The translations under genes were made by a program, and so were the position numbers. A stretch of 64,000 nucleotides of DNA from Toxonevra muliebris (Eukaryota; Arthropoda; Insecta; Diptera; Pallopteridae), in assembly GCA_963691655.1 (NCBI GenBank), contig OY829330.1, forward strand, positions 15,782,815-15,846,814. Direction: 5' to 3'. Each line of letters starts with the position of its first letter. Positions within the stretch are counted from its first letter, which is position 1. Below are positions 21,231 through 32,874 of the stretch, piece by piece. The notes beneath the pieces are model-generated. The model had not been told where the DNA came from and searched no databases. It saw only the letters and a program-made list of their open reading frames with translations.

Positions 21231-21990
21231 TCTTCGAGCCCATGGTTAATGCACCAGTATCTTTCAGGCGGAAATACACGCCATAGACAGGTGTGTTTAC
21301 TTCAACCTCAAGCGAAACTATCGTAATCAGAACATTACTATTCTAACTGACAACCAAGCGGCTATCAAAGCACTCGAATCCTACCAGGTAAAGTCTAAAC
21401 TGGTTAGGGACTGCCTTGAGAAACTAAATACGCTTGGCTTGCAGAACAAGGTCTGGATACTTTGGGTTCCAGGCCATGTAGGAATAGATGGAAATGACAA
21501 GGCAGACGAACTTGTCAAAAAGGGGGCAGAAACCTTATTTGTAGGACCCGCACCCTTTTGTGGAATGGGAAAAAGGTCTCTAAACATACTGTTAGAGAAA
21601 GAAGAGAACCAATTACGAGCGTCATACTGGTATAATCTACCAGGGATGGAGCAATCAAAAACTCTTTTAGGAACGCAATAACTAAAAAGATTTGATGATT
21701 GTATGAACTTAACAAAGGAGAATCTGAGAATTATAACAGGTATTCTGACAAGGCATTGCAGGCTGAATTATCACCTGACAAAACTGAGAATATGCAACAA
21801 TGAGTCGTGTAGATTTTGTGGGGAGGAAACCGAAACTTCAATACACATTTTAGGACAGTGTCAAGCGCTCATGCAAAGCCGGAAAAAGTACTTGGGAGAC
21901 TACCAAATACCAGACGGCATGCTGAAACAACTGGAAATAAGCTTTATACTAAAATTTATTGCAGTAATAGGACTTACAGAAATACTATAA
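21160..21990 (+). pseudogene. LINE RNase H and CCHC C-terminus, disabled
   Basis: YTDGFLL near 21165 gives the first RNase H Asp; ITILTDNQAAIKAL follows near 21330 in another frame; VWILWVPGHVGIDGNDKADE (within 21439-21681) carries the conserved His and Asp. A final frame (21703-21990) contains LTRHCRLNYHL and the zinc knuckle CRFCGEETETSIHILGQC. Two frame breaks separate the parts. Confidence 0.8.
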
Positions 21991-22309
21991 TTCTTTAAGA
22001 ATTATAGGAACTTTAAGAATACTATAATCTTTGAAGGGGGCACAATAGTTCTTTAGGACGCAGTGCACATACCCAAATATAATAATAATAGTAAACGAGA
22101 ACTTGTGGTAAAACTACATTTGAAGGGCGCAAAGTCTAGTGAGACTGTTAAATTCTGGGACCGAAAATAACTATTATTCTCCATTTCTCATATAAAAAAG
22201 GCACATAGGAAAAATAGTCGTAGGAAATTTTGACGAAACTTCAATAACATCGTATGCCTTTTAAATTCAAGACTTTTATAGTAATAAGCTTAATATAACA
22301 CTTATTAGT

Positions 22310-22432
22310 GACTTTTATGGTTTTTGGCCATAAATAATAGTTATTTTTGACTTTTATTTTGTCGGGCAAAAATAAGTAGTTATTATCGGACTTTTATTTT
22401 TCCGGCCAAAAAAAAAAGTTATTTTTTCAGAC
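22310..22432. repeat. Three ~40-bp imperfect tandem units
   Basis: Units start GACTTTTATGG, GACTTTTATTTTGTCGGGC and GACTTTTATTTTTCCGGCC, and each ends with AGTTATTWTT-like sequence. The run lies just 5' of the TIR element at 22602. It is probably the decayed tail of an unknown repeat. Confidence 0.5.
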
Positions 22433-22601
22433 AAAAATAATTGGCCTACTCTATTTACAAAAAAACGGCTTTAGCGACTGAAAAAAATGGTAGATATGGA
22501 ACGGAATACCCAACTAAATTATACGTGCCGCCTGCGCTGCCTTCCCAAAGCGTTTACGGCTGGCAAAAAAAAAATAAGAGTGAAAGATTAGAAATTAATA
22601 A

Positions 22602-23536
22602 CACAGTGCAACAATTTGACGCTTTATAAAATCAAATGTCGAATTGATAACTTTTTAAGAGTAATTCGAAGTCGTTGATTCCGACCCTGGCATCCCCGGT
22701 ATGGGGGTCGAAGCCCATAATTTTGGTTTTCGCGGGACCAATATAAAATATTTTTTATTGTAGGAACTTTGTACATGTTCCATATCTAAGAGAAAGTTAT
22801 TTATTATGGAAGGAATTAAAAAAATTACTTAGACAGCAACACCGCCAAACCCCTCTTACCCACCCCTTTTGGGTTTTTATATGAAGCCTCTATTCGATAT
22901 ATGACTATACCGGGTAAACGGACGCGAAACCTATCATTAGGTTCTGTTAAAAAATGTTCCCCATCAAAAAGTATTTGGTATCACCGAAAATCAAAATTAC
23001 CTAGGTCTAACTTTTTTGAGAAATTAACCCTTGAACAAACAAATTTTTTTTTTATAACTCCTTTGTACTGGATTGATTGTTGGAAAAAATAACGAACATT
23101 CTTCTGAAAAAAAATATTCTCCAACTAAAAATAGTTGAAGCTATTGATGGTCAAAACCACCTAGGTCTAACTTTTTCCGAGAAATAAATCCTTGACAAAA
23201 TAAAATCTTTTTTGCTATAACGCCTTTATATTGGATTTACCTTTAAAAAAAAACAGCAAACTGACTTTGAATAAAATATTTCCAATCAAAAAGTAGTTAG
23301 GGTCACCGAAGGCCAAAATTATTTAAGTCCAAATTTTTTAAGAAATTAACCCTTCAAAAAAAATTTCTTTATGATCCCTTTATACTGGATTAATTGTTGG
23401 AAAAAATAATATATATTCTTCGAAAAAACCTCCACCAAAAAATAATTGAAGTCGGGATACAGGGTCGAAATCAGCGACCCCAAATTACTCTTAAAAAGTT
23501 ATCAATTCGACATTTGAAATTTACTGTTGCACTGTG
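22602..23536. mobile_element. TIR element, family G, flanked by TAA
   Basis: Both ends start CACAGTGCAACA and are flanked by TAA (22599-22601 and 23537-23539). The long terminal inverted repeats continue to about 90 bp: ATGTCGAATTGATAACTTTT, AGAGTAATT, GTCG(T/C)TGATT, CGACCCTG. The interior consists mainly of ~160-bp tandem repeats. A second member is at 48207-48706, and a lone end CACAGTGCAACA is at 6111. A 3-bp TAA duplication suits a PIF/Harbinger-like element, but no transposase is present, so the superfamily is uncertain. Confidence 0.8.
22940..23455. repeat. ~160-bp tandem repeats, about three units
   Basis: CTAGGTCTAA recurs at 23001 and 23161, exactly 160 bp apart, and a degenerate TTAAGTCCAA follows at 23323. 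Each unit contains GAGAAATTAACCCTTGA, ACTGGATT(A/G)ATTGTTGGAAAA and a 'TCAAAAAGTA' segment. Together they form the core of the family G element. Confidence 0.75.
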
Positions 23537-23706
23537 TAATTAAAAACTAAATAAATAAGTGCTAAAATAAATATAATATTTCTTTTTCAAAATCAATAAT
23601 GGTCTTTTTTATTTTTAACAAAACTTTAGTAACAGTTATTCGTCACCACGATGTAAAAAATAATAAAATGAATGTAAAAATTAAAGGTAAATAAGAGTAA
23701 GCTATA

Positions 23707-25459
23707 TAACGTAAATGAGGGTAATTCGATCGATTTTTGCAAGGGAAACTTTGAGCGGTAAAAATAAGGATTACAGATTTATGAAAAAATGTTTTAATAC
23801 AAAATTAAAGCATAGTTGTTAACTACCAAAAAAAAAAAAATCATAACTTTTTTTTTTAATAATTACTAAGGTAACATCACCTCTAAAAAAATGGATTGCA
23901 TGTAATTCGGATCGAAAAATTAAATGTGCATGTAAGGCGGATCGATGATGTATGTGAGTCAAATCAGCATATTATCTTCTATTTGAGGTTTATTTAGATG
24001 CAAAAGGTAAATTTGGTGTTTAAGGAAAATATATATATAAAAAAAAATTATGTATGTATGCGTAAATACATACACACACATACATACAAATTGTTGTCCA
24101 AATCTATGTATTTTCCTTTTGTAATCATATACCGTATGTCCGATCTTAGTGAAATTTGGTGTATGACCGTATCGCAAAGTGGGCGTGACATTTTCGCGGA
24201 AATTCTATATCTTCGAATATCATATCGAGCTAAATTAATAAAATTTGAAATGGAAACTCACTTGTTCTCAACCGAACCAATCCTCAAATATGGGTCTACT
24301 CATGGGCATATCAAAATTAGGGGAAGAGGCTGTGGCTGGGCGATAGATGCGAATATATTAAAAATAAAAGTATGGGACTGTGAAATCTTAGGTAGGAGCA
24401 ATAGCGGATCTAAAGGGCATAGGAAAAAGGGGAGGATTTGGGGTTAAATAACCCTGACCTTCTCACCTAACTCTCCTCCCTAATTCCCCCCCCTTCCTTA
24501 CTGATAAGAATTTCATATATTTGATCGTTATCCACAAAAAAAAAAAAATTAGAAAGGATGAACAAATGTTAACCCTCTTAAGGCAAATCTCTGGGTCCGC
24601 TAGTCCGTGGCCATGCCCGTGAGCTGATGAACAAAGAAATATATAAAAAAAACATTTCTTCGAATCATTCTAAGCAATTTCTGAAATAAAATTTATAAGT
24701 ATATTGACATAATCAAAAATTAAAATGTAGTCTGGAATGAAATAAATAAAATCATCTAACACAAACTCGTTTTTAAAAATATATTTCATTTCAATAAAAA
24801 AAATATTTTTTGATTTTAAAATGCAAAATTTTTAACAAAAATTCAAAATATTTTTCAAGTTTATCTAAACTTTGAACTCAAATAAATTCTCCAATTCTCG
24901 ATCCAAATTGCCTCCAAACATCACCTATTATATCTAAATCACAACCAAAAAACTTTCATTAATTAAAACTATACAGCTTTTCTAAATTTTGTAATTATGC
25001 AAACACCTCATTTGCTTGTAATTCGGATCATTGATTTGACTTATATGCAAGAAGAAAAACGCATGTTGGTAATTCGGATCGATTTTAAAAGTTGATTTTT
25101 TTCTTAGTCTGGTGCTTATTTTTACCAAACTATAGCAGAATATTTAGTGAATAAAACTCTATATAAATGATATTAACATACTTACCAGTACAAAAGTTAT
25201 AATTGTTATAAAATTTGTAGGTTTTTTATTTCATTTGCTAAGGCTTTGTATGAAAATACGCTCACTCTTTGTTTCTTCGATCACAACGGATTAATTTGAA
25301 ATAATAGAAATAAATGTTGCATACCATTAGAAACAGAAAATAATTCTCGTTGGTTTCGAAAAAAGGACGTAATTTTTAACAATATCAAAGAAAAGTTATT
25401 AGAAAAACAAAATCGATCCAAGTTATATACATCGATCCGAATTACCCTCATTTACGTTA
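23707..25459. mobile_element. TIR element with repeated GTAATTCGGATCGAT motif
   Basis: TAACGTAAATGAGGGTAATT at 23707 is inverted at 25459 (AATTACCCTCATTTACGTTA). The motif GTAATTCGGATC recurs near the ends and inside (about 23720, 23900, 25018, 25070 and inverted near 25430), which resembles repeated subterminal binding sites of a transposase. The interior includes a 149-codon plus-strand frame (23998-24447) with no recognisable domain and simple TATG/CATA repeats near 24050. The superfamily is unknown. Confidence 0.6.
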
Positions 25460-25559
25460 CAAAGCAATAATAAAATTGATGTAAGAATATCAAAAATAAA
25501 GGTAAAAAATTTAAGCAGCTCGTCTGCGTTTAGCAGGACGAGGTGTTGAATCAAATTGA

Positions 25560-26040
25560 GCTGCTGCAGCAGATGTATATGGTTAATCAACTGCAAATGG
25601 TTCAAACATTAATTCATCCCCATCCAGCTCTTTACTAGGTGACAATGGTTCTACATATAGTGCAGCAGTTTTTACAAATTCAACAAGAATGACGTTTGCT
25701 GCAACAGTACGTACCACAATTATTGCACAATACATCTGTTTTAGTATCACCTTTCACACTAGGATCAGCTTTTACTGCTCCTCTTGGTGTTGGATAAACT
25801 AAAGCTTGTTTAATGATTTTATAACCAATGGCTTTCATTGCATATTTTACTGTTTTTTGTAAAGTAGGATGTACAAGACGTTTTTGAATGTGATTAGATG
25901 ATAAATCATCAGTCATTGACAATACCATGTAAAAGTGTTATACGTCGTTAAGATCTATGACGAGATGAATACCAATCTGGATTAGCAACGTTATACATAT
26001 TGTATGCAGCAACAGCATACAATATGTATGTTTGTCTTTC
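25560..26040 (-). pseudogene. Decayed piggyBac-like transposase C-terminus (tentative)
   Basis: The minus strand reads ERQTYILYAVAAYNMYNV near 26030, then a broken segment, then DDLSSNHIQKRLVHPTLQKT and GAVKADPSVKGDTKTDVLCN, followed by CNNCGTYCCSKRHSC-stop-ICKNC. A C-terminal Cys/His-rich cluster after a helical segment is a feature of piggyBac transposases, but I see no DDD motif. Other TE proteins with zinc-binding tails are possible. Stops and frameshifts show that it is dead. Confidence 0.35.
25997..26027. repeat. 12-bp-stem hairpin
   Basis: CATATTGTATGC and GCATACAATATG are separated by AGCAACA. It lies within the decayed transposase-like frame, so it may be chance or coding drift. Confidence 0.5.
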
Positions 26041-26437
26041 GCTTAAATGAATAAACTTCAATTAGGTGATCGAGTGTGTCCACCCCTCCCTTAGCCTGAT
26101 TATAATCACAAATCACCTTCGGTTTATTGAAAACAACAACTTATTTTGAACTTACTCGATGTTTTGGTTTTGGTGTACCGTTGATGAAATCAAAACATTT
26201 TTTTAGCGTGATTTGTATAGCTGCAGAGTTGTAAGCATTTTGAAAAACCAAAGCGAATATTGTGAGCGTCTCTGTTTTTTTTTTTAAATGCGAATCGGTA
26301 CGTGCAAGTACACCTAATTATTATTTAATTTTATTAAATTATTACGTCTTTTTCTCTCTGCTTTTGAAGTGCCACTGAACAAACTCATGACATCACATGC
26401 TCATTTACCCGCACCATAGCAGTTTTATAATCTATAC

Positions 26438-26807
26438 CAGTGATCGGCAACATTGAAAATGAGATTGTGTTAGTGAGCGCAGAGTAATTGTCATACACTG
26501 TATAAAAATAAACCTAAAAGCCCTCACATGACAAATAAGAAACTTAAAAAACTTAAACAAAAGGTATGCTTTTAATGCATTTATTTTAATCTATTCATTG
26601 CATGTTACCAAAGGCATTTAAAATCATAAATTATTTTATGGCGTTAATTTTTAGTCATACATATAATTTCTCGCCGTGAACATAAGGAAAAAATCAACAC
26701 AGCCGCTCCTCATGTTGCTTCGTTACTGCCTGAACGAGTAAGTGCAAGAGCGTAAGAATGCGTGTGATGAGAGCTCTGCTCGTTTGTGTTAGGGTTGCCG
26801 ACCAGTA
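26438..26807 (+). mobile_element. hAT-like MITE, family B, uninterrupted copy
   Basis: The left end CAGTGATCGGCAAC and the right end ...GTTGCCGACCAGTA are inverted repeats. The flanks ATCTATAC (26430-26437) and CTCTATTC (26808-26815) match at 6 of 8 positions as an old target duplication. The 370-bp interior contains 'AGTGAGCGCAGAGTAATTG' on the left and 'GAGCGTAAGAATGCGTGTGA' on the right, which identify the copies at 875-2015 and 55683-60362. It is non-coding. Confidence 0.8.
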
Positions 26808-27984
26808 CTCTATTCAAATAACAAAACTAAAATTAATACGAGCAGACGACCAACCAAAAATTTCTCTATTTTTGTGGAAAAATAACAAAACCGTTAAAAA
26901 AAAATCACACCTGCCATATAAAATACATGTCTATATCTAGACGTACAACAAACTCGTAAAAACTTTATGACAACACTAAACTGACCACTAGAACAATCTA
27001 CATTCTATTTTGTATTCTCTAAATTACTTTTTTATTTATCTTTAAGAAAATTATAAGTTTTATATGTGTTTTAGTACAGTAAAATTTATTTTTTTTCGTT
27101 TAAAAATTTCTTGAGCATACCATGCCCAGACATACGGGTCTAAGGTTAATAAACAATTTTAATGTATGTTAAATTTAAACGTAGACATACCGTTATTTAA
27201 ATTTGAATTCGTAGATTTGACATTCGTGGAACGATCGTCAGCCATATTTTGTATCAAGCGTCAATCATTAATCCAGTACTATTTTTTAAAACTTTTATAA
27301 TTTATTAATGTTACACATCGATATGTAAAAGCCAAAACACAATACGCAATACACTACCCTGCTTGAACACTATTGCTTATTTGATGTGTTATTTGAACCT
27401 CAGCTATAACAACAAAAGCCTTCATCACTTCGCATCAGTTTATACACAGCGATGGGAAAAATATAAGGGAAAGTTACTATACGTGTGATTTTGTATCCCT
27501 TTCATACTCTTAAATATGTATTTATATCACTTGCATCTCATAGAAAAACAAAACTCCAAAATAGTTGTTGTCAAAATTTATGACGCCATGGACCAGTTGT
27601 CTAAAACGCTAGGAAGCACGCAGCCAATTGTGGGGCCAAAAATTCAAATCCCACAAAATTTTTAATTTTTTTTTTAATTTTTTTAAATCCCAGAAAAAAA
27701 ATTTCATATAATTTTTTTTTAACTATTTTACTCTTTGAGGCACACGATTTTAAAGATAATAAAAACTCTACTTGCACAGAATTCTTTTGGTTTATAGCAG
27801 TGAAAACTGAATAAGAAACTGTAAATAAAATATTAAACTATATGACTATAAGTAATTTCAACTTTTGCATTAAAAAAAAAAGATGCAAATGTGAGTAAAA
27901 GCAAATCTAAAGAGTGAACAGGTCTATTGAGTTACTTGAGTAAAAAAAGGTTACTCGAGTCCCATTTTTACAATACACTTTACC
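26808..27984. other. AT-rich stretch, no recognised content
   Basis: No open frame with a recognisable product, no inverted repeat pair and no match to the families named here. It contains T-runs near 27660-27720. Confidence 0.4.
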
Positions 27985-28759
27985 TGTTCTTTTCCCGCTA
28001 AATTTAGTGCTTTTTGAAAATTAAAACGCTGAAAAAAGTGATGTAGCGGTCAGCGGATTTTTTAGCGCATTTTTTTCCAATTTAAAAGACAATAAATGCT
28101 CCGCTAAACAATCCATTACCTGAATAATCCTAACAACATTTTTATCGAAACAATTAGCAATGAACTTATTTAACCCTTAATGGGCACCACGGTCTGGCCA
28201 GACCTTTTTCAACTTTGTTGACATTTTTTTATTATTTGTAATATCACTAAGATCTCCAAATCTCCATGATATCCTTAAAAGACTATTTCTAAATAGATTT
28301 ATAAAAAAAATCATAGTCCTGAGGTATGAAGGGGCGAGATTTTGGTGTTTTCAAGATTTTAATCATATTGGTACCACCACGGTCTGGCCAGACCGTAAGC
28401 ATTTTCTCATAGTTTTTCCGATATTTTTGCTTTACTTAGTCATTAGTAACGTGTTGTTTGTATGCATATAAATATTATCATCTTTTCTTTTTGAAATATA
28501 AACTTATTTTACTATTAAAACAAAAGTTTTGAATCAACACACACCATTACACAAAGGACCATTGGAGTTGTAATTGAAAATTTGAAACCACAAATGATTA
28601 TAGAAATAAAAATACATGTATTTAATTAATTTTCTTTTTAATAGGTATATAAAAAATTCGTGCTTTACACTTTTATAAGGAAAAAATTTAGCGCTTTTTT
28701 AAAGAAAATACGCGTTTTATTCTTCATTTTAGCGAATTTTGAAAAACCAAAGTTGGCCA
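27985..28759 (-). mobile_element. hAT-like element, family E, broken copy with piggyBac-like insertion
   Basis: On the minus strand 28600-28759 matches the left end of family E, ending AAGTTGGCCACACTT, and 27985-28170 matches its right part (about 9100-9275 in the large copy). Family E similarity stops at TTAA (28170-28173), after which CCCTTAATGGGCACCACGG starts. TTAACCC at an integration site suggests a piggyBac-like insertion; its other end is not clear. The palindrome GGTCTGGCCAGACC occurs twice in it (28191-28204 and 28382-28395). Confidence 0.6.
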
Positions 28760-28987
28760 CACTTATAACAAAAAAAAAAATAGGTGAGAAAATGTCGTTG
28801 CGTACTCGTAAATACATCCGAGTAGCCAAAAGCACATCATTTATTTATCACAAAGTGCAATTGCACTTCAAAGAAAGGGTATTAGTAGAAAAGGAAGAGA
28901 TCAAGAGAACAATAATTCAAAGAGCGAATTTGTTTTCTTTCATATTGTTCTCCCGATTGTATTTTTAAACGAAGGAAGCCGCTTTGC

Positions 28988-30020
28988 CAGAACGACGATT
29001 TTAACGTAATTTTGACGATTTTTTGACTCAATGACGATTTGACGATTTTTGCTGAAAAATTACGATTTTTTAGATCAACAACAACTGCATAAAAACTTTT
29101 TTGTTTTAAATCTCTTCTGCCATTTTTATACATACCATATAGTATATCACAAAAATGTCTTTTAACACACCAAAAAAAAACTTTAGCGCCAAAGATCTTC
29201 TCAATAATAGACAGGCTTAAATTTATTTTTACCCCACTAAAAAGCTGCATAGAAAGCGGATGATTTAGCAACTACATATATTATAAAGAAAGAAAATGTA
29301 GTTCTGACTATTTTTTCAACTCAATACTACTAAGTGATAGTATGATGTGACAAAAGTAAGTTTCCAAAAACTTAAATATTTACAATTTTAGTGAATTGGT
29401 AGTCAGTAGTGAATATGAGATTCTACACCGATCTAGACTAAGCTTATTTATCAATTGTCTTTATTCCTCGATACTGTGAGAAGTGTGCTCTACAACAATC
29501 AATCTAAATCTGCTTTGCATTACCATTTGATGACAAGTCAAGGCTTGGTGATGATCATTGAAAAAAGCTTTCTTCATCATTATGAACACATTTCAATACA
29601 CATTGCATGTACTATAAGATTATTTAAACATTATTAAGCTTTTCTCTTCAGGAACTGGTACATTTTTTGAAGGAATAAAGACTAGATATATCAGTGTTGA
29701 ACTCTATTTCCAATGATACAATTTTGATTATGCTTTCTATGCACAAATATTTTAAGACCAGAGTATTTAACTCATGATGTTAATAACATTGATTTCAGAG
29801 ACAAAGCAACATTTTTGGAAAGAAAATATATTTACGTTGACATTTATGCTAAAGAAAAATTAATATACGAAAAATGCATTTCACAAATAAAAAAAGGAAA
29901 CAATATTTTTTGGAAAAAAAATTGGTGTTTAGAAACTAAATTTTTCAAATTTGGTGAACCAGGTCTATCTTCCGAAGCAGTGCGCTGCATTCTAGTATAT
30001 AAAAATGTAAAATAAATAAT
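28988..30020 (+). mobile_element. hAT-like element, family D, truncated copy
   Basis: It starts CAGAACGACGATTTTAACG at 28988, as does the copy at 57993, and retains GACGATTTTTTG-type repeats, then 'TGATGACAAGTCAAGG', 'TTCTCTTCAGGAACTGG' and 'AATAACATTGATTTCAGAGAC', all shared with 58000-58400 and 59516-59610. About 380 bp between 29135 and 29515 are unrelated. The right end is not found. Coding traces such as KYIYVDIYAKEKLI (29815-30015) correspond to KDIYLDINAREKLI in the other copy, hinting at a common ancestral protein. Confidence 0.65.
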
Positions 30021-30128
30021 TTCTTAGCTTAACAACAAACAAAAAATTTGCTGCGGATAGCAGCGGATCCAATTTTTATTAACAAAACACTAAATGCATA
30101 TTGAGGGGAAACTATTAAGAGATGAAAG

Positions 30129-30376
30129 CAGTGTAGCCAACTTTTGTTTTTCAAAATCCGCTAAAATGAAGAATAAAACGCGTATTTTCTTTAAAAAAGC
30201 GTTAAATTTTTTTCCTTATAAAAGTGCGAGAAAACTCAATACATTTAAACTTGTTCACTAATAAGGGTAAACATCTGATACTTCTAGTCAATGAAAATTT
30301 CTTTGATTTTTCAAAGATATTTTAAATTTCAAAAAGCACTAAAATCAGCGGGAAAAGCGCCAAGTTGGCCACACTG
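30129..30376 (+). mobile_element. hAT-like MITE, family E, 248 bp
   Basis: The ends CAGTGTAGCCAACTTTTG and ...CAAGTTGGCCACACTG are inverted. The flanks GATGAAAG (30121-30128) and ATTGAAAG (30377-30384) share six of eight bases. The internal sequence joins the left (GCGTATTTTCTTTAAAAAAG) and right (AAAAAGCACTAAAATCAGCG) extremes of family E, so it is an internally deleted derivative. Confidence 0.8.
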
Positions 30377-30756
30377 ATTGAAAGTTTTTAAAAGATTTAA
30401 AGTTTTTTTGTAAAAAATATAAACAAAATATGAAACAATACAAAATGTTGAAACACTCAAAACCGTTTTTTATGATTTTTATTTTGATATCTTGACTGTA
30501 ACGGATTTTAGAGCTATTTCAGTTTTACTGTTGTATGGGGAGAGGGCGTGACAGTTGACAGATCAGGCCCATTTTCATAATTTTTCTTTTCCACAACCTA
30601 AGAGTGACTCATGCCAAAAATCGTTATGCTGAGATTATTCCTTATATTTTTTCCGCACTTTGTATGGAGTCAAACCACTGTGCTCCGTGCACTCAGCTGT
30701 TAATTACAATAAGATTTACTCCAACGTCACCAAAACAAGTTTAAAAATTCTGTAAC

Positions 30757-31010
30757 TTTCAGTGTAGTCAACTTTTGTTTTTCTAGATTCGCTAAAATGA
30801 GAGTTTTCTTTAAAAAAGCGCTAAATTTTTTCCTTTTAAAAGTGTTAAACACAAATTTTTTTATATATTAAAAAGAAAATTAATTAAATACATGTATTTG
30901 TAAAGTTTTTAATTCACAGTGTTTCTAAACTATACAATCACAAGAAAAACTAAAATAAGAAAATGGAAAAAGAGTATTTATTACACTTTGATCACAAAAC
31001 AATATACAGA
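30757..31010 (+). mobile_element. hAT-like element, family E, left-end fragment
   Basis: It begins TCAGTGTAGTCAACTTTTG and continues through 'AATTAATTAAATACATGTAT' and 'GGAAAAAGAGTATTT', which are shared with 60820-60960. No right end is found before the next element. Confidence 0.65.
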
Positions 31011-31220
31011 ATAACTAGTCGGTAAGGCCCCAGTAACTGCGGCTATTTTTTTTTTTTGTTTAAGAAATCTCTTCATGAAAATACAAACATCAAAAGAGAA
31101 CCAAACTACTCGTTGGTGCTTGTTTTGTTATTTGTGTATGCAGATAATTCGTTAGATTATTCTGAGAAATGCCGTTACTCATGTATTCTCTCTCTCTCTC
31201 ATTTGTTATTTACTTCCGCT

Positions 31221-32727
31221 CAGTGCTGTCGTTTTGAAAATTTTAAGGGGAGAAATTTTTCCTTTCGAGCGGAGGATTTTGCTTGACAAGGGAGGAATTT
31301 TTCAAAATGTCTTAAAAGTTTTCAGCTAAGTATTACTTAGATAATTGCTAACAGTTCCAATAATGTATAGAAAGTTTTTGTTACAAATTCAGTCATATAA
31401 AAGTTATAAAAATATTCCTTCTTTGGAAATAAACGGTGCAATTAGTAAATAATAATAAAAAAAACAATGGATGCGTGCAAGGCACGCAAGATATTTGATG
31501 TGTAAACAGTTAAACCAACTGAGTGCCATATACATAAGCTCACATATGTATAGCCATTTATAGGGATTTGATGTATAATCTATATGCTTAGGTAAATAAT
31601 TCATATTCAAAGAATTCTTTTATAAACTTAAAAATTTATTAGATATCATTATCTCTTATATATATGTAATAGCCCAATTCACTATAAATTGCAAATGGCC
31701 TTGCATCAATGCAAATGCAAATTTTTGTTCCATATCGTATGTATTTGTTGTTGTGATAACAGAAATATTTTGCATTTGCACCAAATCGTGAATAGGGCTG
31801 ATATGTTGTAGTTGAATCATTTTTCTTTTACTCAATGCATCGGTCACGATATGCTCGCGACTTCTCTGCTTGTATGGTATAGTCGATCTCCACACGTTTA
31901 ACACCAACAAATAATTCTGCCACGAATAAATGTACACACACATTTTGTTTTCGTATGTACCTATATGAGTGAGTAAATTGATCGAAACATAAACAAACTC
32001 TCTTCTTCTCTTCTCTTTGTTGGTTAGAGTAGCACAGTCATGCCGCGCAGTAGTGTGAGCGAGAGAGGAACTGGACGTTACAGTTATCTTACATCTTACG
32101 ATACAGTTATTCTTACATTTGAAATTTTGCCCATACCGTGAGCTAAAATGTTTACACATCAAAAGAAAAACAATAAAGATTAAAAAACTAAAACTAACAT
32201 TTCTTCGCTCTTCACAAAACTGGACATAAAAACATAGGATGTAATTTGTGGTATTTTTTAGCCAGCTCAATCGAAAGGACACAGTTGGATGCATACTTAA
32301 TTTTTTCTAACATTCCCTTACCAACCATTACTGCATCAACAGCTGCAGTCAGCAAGCAATTCATCGATATTTATTAAATAGGCAATTACTTTTACACAGT
32401 TTTTCTACTATTGATTTCAATTGTCAAAAATTACAAACTTTAACACAAAGACAACCAAAAACCTCTGGAAATGGAATTCGAACTTTTAAATTTTAACAGT
32501 AACCCAGTGGCAAATAAAACAGCTAGTCCTAGTAAAAAATATTTCACAGACATAAACGAAATGAAAATAACGCAACCGAAAACATTTAGTTTTATTTACG
32601 TTTCCTTTGCATACAACTCAAAAATTCAAGAATATGAAATAGGAGGATTTTTTCCGATTGGGGAGGACAGGAGGATTGAGATTTGAGCGGAGTACGAATA
32701 CTCTGATCGGAGTACCTTCGGCAGCAC
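31221..32727 (+). mobile_element. hAT-like element, family C, with 7/8 TSD
   Basis: The left end CAGTGCTGTCGTTTTG and the right end ...CTTCGGCAGCACTG are inverted repeats (10 of 11 bases). The flanks CTTCCGCT (31213-31220) and CTCCCGCT (32728-32735) match at 7 of 8 positions. A family H repeat sits inside (31466-32163). The 71-codon frame at 32471-32686 has no recognised domain. The second copy is at 57328-60349. Confidence 0.8.
31466..32163 (+). repeat. Family H repeat inside family C
   Basis: Its right ~495 bp (31668-32163) match 40777-41272, and the sequence appears identical over about 440 bp. Its left part matches the interrupted copy at 4540-5830 in inverted orientation. An internal hairpin pairs AGCCCAATTCAC (31669) with GTGAATAGGGCT near 31798. 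The 212-codon minus-strand frame across it shows no protein family and is present only because the copies are recent. Confidence 0.75.
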
Positions 32728-32874
32728 TGCTCCCGCTTAAGCAGTGATTATTACAACGATGAATGCAATGCTTTGTACAGTGAGTGAACTTTAAAGAACT
32801 TCCGACGCTAATATTTTGGAATTGGCTAAACCGATTTTAAATTTATAATTAAAAGCACATATTTATACATAAAC

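Larger units (their letters stand above)
19430..22085 (+). mobile_element. 5'-truncated non-LTR retrotransposon (LOA/I-like) with RT, RNase H and TAA-rich tail
   Basis: Domains in order are the RT-proximal region, RT, RNase H, and a C-terminal CCHC knuckle, all on the plus strand. The 3' end at about 22055-22090 has a (TAA)n-like tail AAATATAATAATAATAG. The 5' end falls inside ORF2, just before PWWNKNLAKLRTEVRRLFN, so ORF1 and the endonuclease are missing, as expected for target-primed reverse transcription. Stops and frameshifts make it inactive. RNase H after RT and the PWWN motif suit the LOA or I group rather than Jockey; the clade is inferred. Confidence 0.85.

Noticed and set aside
24050..24090. 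TATG/CACA/CATA microsatellite as a regulatory site
   Set aside because: Short simple repeat of a type common in insect DNA; nothing indicates function.
23998..24447. 149-codon plus-strand open frame
   Set aside because: Begins in a TATG/CATA simple repeat, has no recognisable domain and lies within a TIR element without a matching transposase pattern.
31656..32294. 212-codon minus-strand open frame, partly repeated at 40792-41268
   Set aside because: Open only because both family H copies are recent; the composition is low-complexity and the older copy at 4540-5830 does not preserve it.
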